Assembly (NCBI GenBank): GCA_037953745.1
Contig: JBAKBP010001620.1
Location: forward strand, 62,001 to 126,000
From: Lithodes maja
Lineage: Eukaryota > Arthropoda > Malacostraca > Decapoda > Lithodidae
Direction of reading: 5' to 3'
Length of the DNA stretch: 64,000 nt
Position numbers and translations under genes: made by a program. Under the pieces are notes generated by a model. That model made no database searches, had not been told where the DNA came from, and was given only the letters and a program-made list of their open reading frames with translations. Of the stretch, positions 21,444 to 32,063 are shown piece by piece. Every line of letters starts with the position of its first letter. Positions within the stretch are counted from its first letter, which is position 1.

Positions 21444-23590
21444 TGTGACGCCTCCCGGCGCTAGCAGAATGGTTGCGTGGGGCATTGCAGCTCGCTAGCG
21501 CTCGCCAGGATGGGGGGATGGGCTACAGTTGTCCTAGAATGATCTGCTTTATGTTATTAGTGTCGTGTTGCCACAGACAGTCTAGAAATGGTCTTTGTTT
21601 TGGTCTGTGACCGCGCCTTGTATTTTATATTCGCTATAATATAAATGTTGCTTGTGTGAGAGGCGAGAGAGAGAGGGTGACGGGGTACACCTGGCAGCGG
21701 GGGCTGAGCTATGACGCGGCTCGCTTGGGCGCTGACGGCGTTGGCGGCCGGGTGGTCAACTAGTCCCTTCCCGTCGCGGCCTCATGTTCCTTACCAGCTC
21801 AGAGCTGGCCTGACACGCGTATCGTCTACATCCTTTGCAATTCTGTCCCCCATACTCGCCACTTTGCATACTATTTCTCTCTCTCGACTTCTCCTTTCTC
21901 ATTCTCTAATCTTTATTAAACTCAACATCCCTTCTGGTTTCAGCATAGACGTTCACCGTCGGCCAGTCGTATTGTACGCGAAGCTCTCAGATATTTCCAT
22001 GTATTAGGCTTTAATGAGGTTTGGAGAGACGGACTTTTCCGTGTGTGTCCTCTCTCGGGAAGGTTGTAGACCGGTATATGTCTCCCTGGCAAGGTGTTGA
22101 GTGATTCTGCTGGATTATTTAAAGCTAGACTAGGGGTAAGGTTACTGTGTCATTGTCTCCGATGTGTGCAGTGTTAGCTAAGCCCTGTACGACATCGACA
22201 GGTACTGTAGGAGCCTAAGTTGTCTTCGGGGGGGTTTACTTTTGCGAGCACAGCGCTGTGGTGTGAGAGGGCCATAGCCTATCCCTCACAACATAGTGCT
22301 GCCTCTTTGTGTTGACTTCTGAGGGATCGCCAGGATAGAACTAGGTACTAGAGACCTAGATTTATCAAGAGAGCATCCCCGTCATATAACGTAACCTTCA
22401 TTATACCACCTTCGGACAACATTAGGCTACGAGCCGCATGCTCACCCATTGTTGCCCTGCCTTGATACCCCAGCTAGACTTTATTAACTGAGCAGACACT
22501 GGTTAGAGATAAGCCCCCATTATTATATGTATGCAACATTATTATTCACTGCACTTTTGAGCCGAGGTTGTTGTTGAGTTGCACAACCCTAGTAGGCTGT
22601 TGCGTTGTGTCACGAAGCATTTCTTTAGTTGTCGAGCATTACTACCTTTGCGCAGTCTTTATTATTCGCCTGCCTATTATTACTATATGTCCTAGTATTT
22701 ATTGTGACCCGTATTCTGCATTATAATTGTTCAAGATTCTTTACGAACATCTTCCCAGCATCAGACTTATTTCAGAAGTTTCCAGTTGATGTTGCAGGAC
22801 TAGCATTGCACTTTTTTTAATACAGGGAGTGCCAGTTATTTGAGTATCTACCGTAACGTTAATTAACCCGTGGAGCCCCGGCTAGTTTTGTAATGTTTGC
22901 GCACCAGAACCCGGCCGGTTTTCAAAAAATGGTTTTATTCCAGAAACAATAGCGAATGGGTTAGGAATGAAGGAAAAACCACGAAAAACCGCTCAAAAAG
23001 CTTAAAAAATGGTCCTACAGAGCCCCCGAAAACGGATTTTATAAGAGTAAAAAATTGAAGGCAATTATCCCAAAAAACCAGGTTATTGCGCGCTCGCGCG
23101 CACGCACGTGGACTTTGAGAGTGTTCAACCATCGGCACGGTTGCGTGGGATACGTACACAGTTCCCATACAAATCTGAGCCCTCTTGCGTGGCTACACCT
23201 GAGGTTACGGTCGGCGCAATTAGGGGAAATTAGGGTGACGCGCCAGGCGCGTCTCTGGGGCTGTGCGTTACATACATCGCCGACGCGCCAGGCGCGTCGC
23301 TGGGGCTGTACGGGTTAATCACGTTAACTATCTTTTCTTTGTGTAACCTAATCAAGTAATCTTTTACTGTTTGAGAATAGGCTGTTTCATCGAGCGTCAG
23401 CCTAGTGTGTGTGCACCAGTTACCGAGTCATAGGATACCTCGTTGTCCAGGCACGACTCAGGGCGGTAATGGTGTTTTGTTTTCCAGTGTTTAAGGCAGG
23501 GGTTGGATCTAGTGTTACCGTTGTTGCATTTTGCCATTATCTAGTCCAATGTTGAAGAACCCTGTGTCTTTGAGAACCTGGATCGTAACA
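21444..23590 (+). repeat. 5' LTR of element B, containing a MITE
   Basis: It begins TGTGACGC and ends GTAACA. Identical in layout to 29251-30944 apart from the 448-bp insertion plus TTAA duplication. Small ORFs inside are copied in both LTRs and have no protein character. Confidence 0.92.
22867..23314. mobile_element. 448-bp piggyBac-like MITE in the B 5' LTR
   Basis: The 3' LTR provides the empty site: it has a single TTAA where the 5' LTR has TTAA (22863-22866), insert, TTAA (23315-23318). Termini are imperfect inverted repeats of about 16 bp: CCCGTGGAGCCCCGGC and, from the other end, CCCGTACAGCCCCAGC. TTAA target duplication with CCC ends is typical of piggyBac. There are two copies of a GC-rich perfect palindrome (GACGCGCCAGGCGCGTC) near the right end, each followed by CTGGGGCTGT. 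No transposase, so it is non-autonomous. Confidence 0.85.
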
Positions 23591-23592
23591 AA

Positions 23593-23600
23593 TGGCGACC
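23593..23600 (+). other. Primer-binding site of element B
   Basis: TGGCGACC two bases after the LTR end, as in A and C. Leader follows to the gag ATG at 23810. Confidence 0.7.
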
Positions 23601-23809
23601 TAGCTCAGGATCTTGTGAACTAAGAGATAATTGCAGGATTGTGGTGGTCATTTGTTTTATTGAAGAATATAGTGGGCACGTTAATTTTTTTTGGCAAAGT
23701 AGTATAGCACTTGAGAGTCTTCAGACATTTTTGGCAAGTGAATAGTGCTACATAAGAGTTTGGGGTACTTCTTTTCTGAATATTGTGGTGAGAAATTTTT
23801 GTGAGCATC

Positions 23810-25891
23810 ATGTCTTATACCGGATCAGAGGAGAATGGAGACACAGTACGTAATGTCGAAACTGAGGAACAGCAGCATGATGAAAGGGTTAATCGGGTGA
23901 ACTGTGAGGAGGATGCTAGGATATTTTTGCAATGGCCTGTTACTGCCGAGCGGTTGGAGGGTATGGATCGGTACGGTCTTCAATGCCTGGCCACAGCTAT
24001 CGGTCATGCGGTTACTAGCAGCATGACCCAGGATAACTTGATAACGTGTGTACTGGGCAGGGTGACTGGTGAGCGAGATGGGTTGAGTGCTCAGAGCCCT
24101 TCGGCCATGCTTCCCCTACACTCGACTCCCAGCCATCCCAGTAGTTTGCCGACCCCGAGTACGCGTCCACAGTTGGGTGGTGACTGGCAGGGTGGGTTGC
24201 CCCTGGGGGGACCACCGGTAATTTCAAACATTGTAGCACCTTCACCTCCTCCAGGGTTAACTCCAGAATTATTGTTTCAGCTCGAATTAGCTAAGATTCA
24301 GCAGCAACAAAGGGCAGGTGAGCAGCAAATAGAGCTAGCAAAAATCCAAGCTGAGTCGACTAGGTACTGTGCCGACATGGACGTAGAGAAGTCGCGAGTA
24401 GAGACAACAGGACAGCGACTTGGGGCTGGTAACCGTGTTCATGAGCAGTCTCTCTCGCACTTATTGAAACTGGTTCCGGTGTTTGATGAGAGTGGTGTTA
24501 CAGAATTTTTTGCACGCTTTGAGAAGAAGTGCCAGGAACACCAGTGGCCAGAGAATAAATGGGCAGCACTTGTATCCTCTAGATTAATAGGCAAGGGTCT
24601 TAAAGCCTACGATGCGTTGCCTATAGAGTCGTGTATTATCTATGAGAAACTCAAGGAGGCTGTCCTGAGAGCATACGAACTACAACCAGAGATGTACAGG
24701 TTGAAGTTCCGTGGTGTTACCAAGGGTCGGGAGAGCACCTTTTTGGAGCATGCCCGGGAGCTGTCCGATGCTTTTGGGAATTGGCTGAGGTCGGAGAAAG
24801 CTACTACGTTTGACGACATTAAACAGTTGGTGCTTTTAGAGCAGTTTTTCAAATGCACGGGCGGCGACCTGACGTTAAACCTTAAAGAAAAGCAACCAAA
24901 AACTCTACAGGAGGCAGCTGAGATGGCTGACCTCCGGCTATCACTAATTCGTGGGTGCGGGTTTGCCCAGCGTAGTGAGGCAGGTAACAAGGGGCGTGAC
25001 GCCCCACCCCCCCGAGTTAGTGATATACCTTATGCAAACAAGTACAAGAGCCATGATACCAAAACTGACCACAAGACTAGCACCGTCCCATTTAAGAAGG
25101 GGCCGGGCCCTTCCCAGTACCAAGGGAAGCCCAAAGGGGAGTTGGAGTGTTATCATTGTCATGAAAAGGGGCACTTTGCAAGAGTCTGTCCTAGCAAACC
25201 ACCTACAGCAGCTGTGTCTTTGGCCTGCAACATTGGTGTGTCTCCGAAGTCATCTGAGTTTGCCTGGGGCAGTTCGTCAGAGGCTGAGGCACAGCCAATG
25301 CAGAAGCACCTGGGAGGCTCGAACCCTGCTCAGGATGTTTTTTGCGACCATAGAGGGCGGGGTTGCATGATGTGGGCGGGGCGCAAGCATGGAGTAGAGG
25401 TCTTGCGTGATACAGGTGCTTCCCAGACTCTGATGAAAAACTTGACTGGCTACCCTATAAACGCGGCTCGGGTGGTGGTGGTGCAGGGTATTAATGCAAC
25501 TCGGTCATACCCGCTGGTGCGGTTGGAGTTGGAGGTGGATGGTGTGGCACGTGAATTGGATGTCGGGATTGTGGAGAAACTGCCAGTGGAGGGCGTCGAC
25601 CTTCTTCTCGGCAACGACTTTGCAATGCCCGCTTCTGAGGTTCTACCCTTAGTTGTTGCCGAGAGGCCGGCCGACGTGAGTAGGGAAGAGCAAGAGTGGG
25701 TCGAGCGGTGCCAGACACAACCCAAGGCGTGTGTTGTCACCCGAGCTCGGGCAGCTAAAGTGTCACAGCCTAGTTCTCCGTCTTCAGACCAGCGGAGGAA
25801 CGATCAACAGGAGGAGGCTAAAGCTGGAGTTGGTTTTAAGAGTTTTGACTCGGCGGCTCTCCTGGGTGATTCAGTATTAGCACCATTACTT
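23810..25891 (+). pseudogene. gag: Element B gag-protease, interrupted at its 3' end
   Basis: The best-preserved gag in the window, open for about 694 codons. ATG at 23810 (MSYTGSEEN). N-terminal acidic region, P/S-rich linker, Q-rich coiled coil at about 24280-24350, then capsid. The capsid C-terminal half is SCAN-like: YRLKFRGV, a WLRSEK block, LVLLEQFF and an EAAEMADLRL end, in the same order as vertebrate SCAN domains. Then a CCHC knuckle (25147-25188), the protease motif DTGASQTL at 25409, and LLLGNDFA. The RTE-like insertion at 25892 cuts the frame before integrase. Confidence 0.9.
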
Positions 25892-27014
25892 TATGGACTT
25901 GGAGAAGGCCTATGACAGAGTGGATAGAGAAGGTTTGTGGAAATTACTTAGAATATACGGAGTAGAGGGCAAGTTGCTGAAAGCAGTGAAGAGCATGTAT
26001 GAGGGTGCAAAGGCGGCAGTACGTGTGGAGAGTGAGCAGAGCGAGTTCTTTGACCTGAATGTTGGTTTGAAACAGGGGTGTGTGATGTCCCCGTGGTTGT
26101 TTACTGTATATATGGATGGAGTTATGAAAGAAATACTATCAAGAGCAGTGGATGTTGGTGTATTGCTGAAAAGGGAGGGAATTGAGTGGAAGCTACCTAT
26201 ACTGCTGTTTGCGGATGATACAGTTCTGATGAGTGATAATGAATGGGAGTTGCAGGGTCTGGTAAATGAGTTTGGAACAGTGTGCGAAAAACGGAATTTG
26301 AAGGTAAATACGGGGAAGAGCAAGGTTATGGTCTTCGAAAGGGGTGAAGTCACAGAGTGTGAGGTGAAGCTGAACGGTCAGGCTATGGAGATCGTCAACT
26401 CTTTTAAGTATTTGGGCAGTGTGTTGAGTAAAGATGGGACTATGGATGAAGAGGTGCGGGAGAGGGTACAACAGGGGAAGAGGGTTGTAGGAACGCTAAA
26501 AGCAGTAACAAGAAATAGGGTGGTCAGTATGGAAGTGAAGAAGTCCTTGCATGACAGTGTGGTAATCCCGACACTGACTTACGGAAGCGAAGCATGGACG
26601 TTGGTTGAGAGACTCAGACCAAGAGTGAGAGCAGTGGAAATGAATTACTTAAGGAGTGCGTGCGGAATTACATGGAGGGATAGACAGACTAATGAGGAAG
26701 TAAGAAGGAGGTGTGGTGTGGAGGTAGATGTGCTGGAAAGTGTGAAAAGGAACAACTTGAGATGGTTCGGCCATATGGAACGTATGGAAAGCGAGAGAAT
26801 GACTAAGAGGGTGTACGAGAGCGAGGTGGAGGGACAGAGGGGGAGAGGTAGACCGAATATGAGGTGGAAGGATGGAGTGAGGAACTACATGAATGAAGGC
26901 GGTGCTGGTTGGGGGGAGGGGCGTCGACTGACTGGGGACAGAGGTGCATGGGGGCGGTTCGTTCGTGGCCACCCCTTCGGGGATCACGGCGTCAGGCAAT
27001 AGATAGATAGATAG
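25892..27014 (+). mobile_element. RTE-like LINE, 5'-truncated, inserted in B
   Basis: It interrupts B between protease and integrase; element A is continuous at this place. Likely 4-bp duplication ACTT (25888-25891 and 27015-27018). It starts abruptly inside the reverse transcriptase and ends a few bases after its stop with a short tandem tail of GATA/TAGA units, the kind of 3' end RTE-type LINEs have. No poly(A). Confidence 0.78.
25893..27002 (+). pseudogene. RTE-like reverse transcriptase fragment
   Basis: 369 open codons, lacking endonuclease and the first RT blocks. It shows MDLEKAYDRVDREGLW, GLKQGCVMSPWLF, catalytic FADD (in LLFADDTVL), a C-terminal zinc-finger-like region and the LRWFGHMERM and RGRPNMRWKDGV blocks common to RTE-type proteins. 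The ATG is simply the internal methionine at the truncation point. Element B gag reads a few codons into it in a different frame. It cannot be active. Confidence 0.82.
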
Positions 27015-27018
27015 ACTT

Positions 27019-28747
27019 AATTCTGGAGTAGCCCCTGGGCCTGTCATCGAGAGTGACGAGGCTGGGCATGACGAGTCTCCACGACAGCAATGTTATGTAC
27101 ATCGAGAGAGACAGAGGGAGCAGCCCAGTATCGGGGAAGGTCATGCATTGCTCCGGGAGCAGTTAGATCGCTTGGCACCCTCAGATATACGTCGGTTGCA
27201 ACTAGAGGACCCTGAGCTCCAAACGTGTGCTAATGGAGCTGTAGAGCTCGACGAGGACGGCGATGCACAGCCAGGAGATTTTTTTTATTTAGAAGGCATC
27301 CTCTATAGGCGTTTTCAAGACCCTAAACGTAGTTGGCAAGAGGGGTCCGGAGTAGTGGACCAGTTGGTGGTGCCACGGGAGTGCAGGGATACCCTACTGA
27401 GGTTGGCGCATGACATACCACTGGCAGGACATCTAGGGGTGAGAAAAACGGTGGCGGCTTTAGAAAAATTGTTTTGGTGGCCGGGGTTGAAGGGGCAGGT
27501 GGTAACCTGGATAGCAAGGTGTCATACGTGCCAGAGGGTTGGAAAACCTAACCAAACAATTCCGAGAGCCCCGTTGCACCCCATTCCTGTCAGTGGACAG
27601 CCCTTCAGTAAGGTCATCATTGATATGGTCGGACCCCTACTGCCGGTAATAAATTTCTAGTAACTATCATGGATGTGGCCACTCGTTATCCTGATGCATA
27701 TCCAATGAGAAATGGCACGGCGAAAACTGTTGTCCGGAACCTGCTCTTGTATTGCTCGCGGTATGGTTACCCGCAAGAGGTGCAATCGGACCAAGGTTCT
27801 AGTGTTACATCTAATCTGTTCAAACAAACTATGATTCAGCATGGCATCAGCACTGTCGTCTCTTCTGCGTATCACCCGGAGAGTCAAGGGGTGTTGGAGA
27901 GGTGGCACGCCACGCTGAAAAGCATGCTTCGATGTTATTGCGCAGAGAACGGAAAGGATTGGGACCTTGGTCTGCCGTATGTTTTGTTCGCGGCAAGAGA
28001 AGTACCTGGAGAGAGTCTCTGTTTCAGTCCGAATGAGCTTGTTTTCGGGCATCAGGTGAGGGCTCCTCTCCACATGGTGAAGGAGATGTGGGAGGGCACT
28101 GGGCATGTTGTTCTGCGAGATGGGATGCAGCCTCTTGTTCCTGAGCGACGGGAGGAGTTGTTTACTAGGCTGTGGCAGTCCGTCCGCATGTTTGTTGCTT
28201 CTCCAGGCCTGATGTACGGGGTAGAATCCGACATGGAGGCTGGAGACAGTGCAAGGCTCGAGTTGGTTCCCTGCCGTGTGAATCCTGCTCGACAGCCTGT
28301 TGTGAAGGCGGAGCTGGACGGCGTGTGGAGAGGGGGTCTGAGGGATGAGGGATGTCGTGAGTGGTCGTTGCCAGTGGCTTTGCAACCGGAGTTTGGTGGC
28401 AGAGTCCGTGTGTATGTTGATTGCAAGAGTGTGGAAGCATTATCCCTGACAGACGCCTATCCATTACCCAGAGTTGACGACACCATAGACCGCTTCGGGG
28501 CTGCCTCGCTCATCATGAAGGTAGAACTAGTGAAGGGTTATTGGCAGGCCCCGTTGCCGGAAAGAGCGAAGAGAAGTGCCAGTTTTGCGATGAGCTGGGC
28601 AGTTTGTCAGTGCCAGGTGTTGTTGTGCTGCCGGAACACAAGTTGGATGTGTGGCATGCTAAGGGCACTGATAATGTTTTGGCTTTGTTTGCAGGAGAAC
28701 CCTCGCTGCTCAGTCAGTGTCTGTCGCGGGTGGAGGATCCGGGGTAA
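27019..28747 (+). pseudogene. pol: Element B pol remnant: integrase plus degenerate reverse transcriptase
   Basis: The integrase zinc-binding region (HDIPLAGHLG, then CHTC) and start of the core are in frame to a stop at 27658. A deletion of about 7-8 bases near 27640, compared with A, shifts the frame. The core then continues from 27669 with SDQGSSV and GVLERWH. After MVKEMWEG (about 28100) the integrase C-terminus is missing and sequence jumps to a strongly diverged RT N-terminal part (AYPLPRVDD and VKGYWQAPL still recognisable). The YxDD box, thumb and almost all of RNase H are absent. The last codons (CLSRVED) match the pol ends of A and C, in yet another frame. Confidence 0.85.
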
Positions 28748-29240
28748 GCTACCACAGTATGTTGGTATAGCCTCCTGTCTTGGCTCGCGGTGTATTTTTG
28801 CGCTGGTGCTTGTTGGCTCGCGTGTGTAGCATCAGCGTAGGGTCGCAGGGCAGGAGTTGTTGGCTTTGATTAGAAGAAAGTTAGGCTACATCTATAGTAG
28901 CCGCCAAAAACAACATTAAAATAAAATATGAAAAATTAAATAAAAACTCTTTCTTTTTGATAATTAATTTTAAGATAATATTGTAGCTGAGTACTGAGGG
29001 CAGATGATTTTCCCTCAGTAGGCTGTGCTTCTTAAAGCTCGCTCTGGGAGCACAATGTTATGAATTAATGTATTATGTTTGGGAAGGGTGATAAGATTTT
29101 TGTTGTATATATAAATGTTGTATTTTTTTTGTTGAGGAGACTGAGCTTGCATTCCATGAGTGGCAGAGTGGTTAGGAGTGGCAGATTCTAGCGACATTCT
29201 GCCTGTTCAGATATGGGCTCATGGTTGAGTGTCCCATATC
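28748..29240 (+). other. 3' untranslated region of element B
   Basis: Longer than in A or C. It includes a TTAGGCTAC block, A-rich DNA and AAACTCTTTC as in the other families, then about 250 bases without recognisable content. Confidence 0.6.
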
Positions 29241-29250
29241 TTGGGGGGGG
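29241..29250 (+). other. Polypurine tract of element B
   Basis: TTGGGGGGGG immediately before the TGTGACGC start of the 3' LTR. Confidence 0.75.
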
Positions 29251-30944
29251 TGTGACGCCTCCCGGCACTAGCAGAATGGTTGCGTGGGGCATTGCAGCTC
29301 GCTAGCGCTCGCCAGGATGGGGGGATGGGCTACAGTTGTCCTATAATGATCTGCTTTATGTTATTAGTGTCGTGTTGCCACAGACAGTCTAGAAATGGTC
29401 TTTGTTTTGGTCTGTGACCGCGCCTTGTATTTTATATTCACTATAATATAAATGTTGCTTGTGTGAGAGGCGAGCGAGAGAGGGTGACGGGGTACACCTG
29501 GCAGCGGGGGCTGAGCTATGACGCGGCTCGCTTGGGCGCTGACGGCGTTGGCGGCCGGGTGGTCAACTAGTCCCTTCCCGTCGCGGCCTCATGTTCCTTA
29601 CCAGCTCAGAGCTGGCCTGACACGCGTATCGTCTACATCCTTTGCAATTCTGTCCCCCATACTCGCCACTTTGCATACTATTTCTCTCTCTCGACTTCTC
29701 CTTTCTCATTCTCTAATCTTTATTAAACTCAACATCCCTTCTGGTTTCAGCATAGACGTTCACCGTCGGCCAGTCGTATTGTACGCGAAGCTCTCAGATA
29801 TTTCCATGTATTAGGCTTTAATGAGGTTTGGAGAGACGGACTTTTCCGTGTGTGTCCTCTCTCGGGAAGGTTGTAGACCGGTATATGTCTCCCTGGCAAG
29901 GTGTTGAGTGATTCTTCTGAGTTATTTAAAGCTAGACTAGGGGTAAGGTTACTGTGTCGTTGTCTCCGATGTGTGCAGTGTTAGCTAAGCCCTGCACGAC
30001 ATCGACAGGTACTGTAGGAGCCTAAGTTGTCTTCGGGTGGGTTTACTTTTGCGAGCACAGCGCTGTGGTGTGAGAGGGCCATAGCCTATCCCTCACAACA
30101 TAGTGCTGCCTCTTTGTGTTGACTTCTGAGGGATCGCCAGGATAGAACTAGGTACTAGAGACCTAGATTTATCAAGAGAGCATCCCCGTCATATAACGTA
30201 ATCTTCATTATACCACCTTCGGACAACATTAGGCTACGAGCCGCATGCTCACCCATTGTTGCCCTGCCTTGATACCCCAGCTAGACTTTATTAACTGAGC
30301 AGACACTGGTTAGAGATAAGCCCCCATTATTATATGTATGCAACATTATTATTCACTGCACTTTTGAGCCGAGGTTGTTGTTGAGTTGCACAACCCTAGT
30401 AGGCTGTTGCGTTGTGTCACGAAGCATTTCTTTAGTTGTCGAGCATTACTACCTTTGCGCAGTCTTTATTATTCGCCTGCCTATTATTACTATATGTCCT
30501 AGTATTTATTGTGACCCGTATTCTGCATTATAATTGTTCAAGATTCTTTACGAACATCTTCCCAGCATCAGACTTATTTCAGAAGTTTCCAGTTGATGTT
30601 GCAGGACTAGCATTGCACTTTCTTTAATACAGGAGTGCCAGTTATTTGAGTATCTACCGTAACGTTAATTAATCACGTTAACTATCTTTTCTTTGTGTAA
30701 CCTAATCGAGTAATCTTTTACTGTTTGAGAATAGGCTGTTTCATCGAGCGTCAGCCTAGTGTGTGTGCACCAGTTACCGAGTCATAGGATACCTCGTTGT
30801 CCAGGCACGACTCAGGGCGGTAATGGTGTTTTGTTTTCCAGTGTTTAAGGCAGGGGTTGGATCTAGTGTTACCGTTGTTGCATTTTGCCATTATCTAGTC
30901 CAATGTTGAAGAGCCCTGTGTCTTTGAGAACCTGGATCGTAACA
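29251..30944 (+). repeat. 3' LTR of element B (1694 bp)
   Basis: Same termini as the 5' LTR and without the MITE, so it documents the empty TTAA site at 30668-30671. Followed by CAGC, the target duplication. Confidence 0.93.
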
Positions 30945-31180
30945 CAGCCTTCGCCAACCTGCCATCGCAGACGCGAGGCTCTTGGTTGCGCACTCATGGC
31001 TCGAAGCAATCCCACTTGTGAGGCTGCTTCACCTTTATGATTCACTGTCTCACATCCTAGATTCGGACACTCACTCTCAGAACGCCACCTATTGAGTAAT
31101 TAACTCACTAGGTATTGCACCCCTGTAGCATATTTTGAATATGGGAATATTCATACAGTGCATTTAATCATATATATACA

Positions 31181-31221
<41 letters not shown>

Positions 31222-31249
31222 CTGTATATATACCGGTATATATATATAC
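30945..31249. repeat. Unique flank, then TA microsatellite with a small palindrome
   Basis: About 235 bases of non-coding DNA, then (TA)n from about 31181 to 31219. Next to it ACCCTGTATATATA-CCGG-TATATATATACAGGGT forms a palindrome leading into the large inverted element. Confidence 0.65.
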
Positions 31250-31796
31250 AGGGTGTTCAGAAAACATGTGTACAAAATGAAATGGGTGATAGGGAACACA
31301 GAATTGAACATTTTGTACTCCATGGAGGTATGTCCATAAATGCTTCCTTGCGGTGCTACAGGGTAGACAGTTTCAACGTAATTTCCCTAAATTTGTACCC
31401 TAACTTCTCTGTGAGTAATCCTTTTACATACAAACATGGTAATTTAATGTACACAACAGTATGAACATTACTTTATTAATGTCAGTACACTGCAAAAACA
31501 AAAGAACATTAAATTGAAGAGAAGATTAACAATCATTAATCATCAGTCAGAACTGTTTACTGAACGAAGATGTCTTATGTCATACTGTTGTGTACATTAA
31601 ATTACCATGTTTGTATGTAAACGGATTACTCACAGAGAAGTTAGGGTACAAATTTAGGGAAATTATGTTGACACTGTCTACCCTGTAGCACCGCAAGGAA
31701 GCATTTATGGACATACCTCCATGGAGTACAAAATGTTTAATTTTGTGTTCCCTATCACCCATTTCATTTTGTACACATGTTTTCTGAACACCCTGT
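31250..31796. mobile_element. Near-perfect palindromic (fold-back) element, 547 bp
   Basis: Arms 31250-31464 and 31580-31796 are reverse complements with about five mismatches over some 215 bases, around a 115-bp centre. Both outer ends read CAGGGTGTTCAGAAAA inward and sit in TA repeats, consistent with TA-target insertion as in Tc1/mariner-type elements. The mirrored 60-codon frames in the two arms resemble no family I know and exist only because the arms are copies. Confidence 0.75.
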
Positions 31797-32063
31797 ATAT
31801 ATATTTATATATATACTGTATATACTGTATATATATATATATATATATAAAGGTGTATTGAAAAAACGCTTACAGACTTCAAGTGCTATGTACCAAATAA
31901 AAAACAAGTTCACTTTACTCTATAACAAAATAACAAATAATTAATAATTAATGATTTAAAGCATATAAAGTAAAATATTCAATTTCGTCCAAGCATGGGT
32001 TATAATCCGAACACTGGCATTGGTCTCCCCTTTCATGCCCCCCCCCCCCCCTCCCCTTATCTC
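31797..32063. other. TA repeat and AT-rich spacer
   Basis: A TA microsatellite to about 31850, then AT-rich DNA with a run of C around 32039-32051. No gene seen. Confidence 0.6.

Larger units (their letters stand above)
21444..30944 (+). mobile_element. Family B Ty3/gypsy LTR retrotransposon, non-autonomous
   Basis: Flanked by CAGC on both sides (21440-21443 and 30945-30948). The two LTRs are both about 1694 bp once the MITE in the 5' copy is removed, and differ at roughly 14 positions by eye. The internal part holds gag-protease, an RTE-like LINE insertion, an integrase with a frameshift, and a remnant reverse transcriptase lacking its core. It is closest to element A in LTR end and coding sequence. 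Confidence 0.9.

Noticed and set aside
21711..22820. ORFs of 98 and 63 codons repeated at 21711 and 29518, 22629 and 30436
   Set aside because: They are duplicated because both lie in the LTRs of B, and they have no protein motifs.
31282..31762. Mirrored 60-codon ORFs as a small gene pair
   Set aside because: They are the two arms of one palindrome and show no protein family character.
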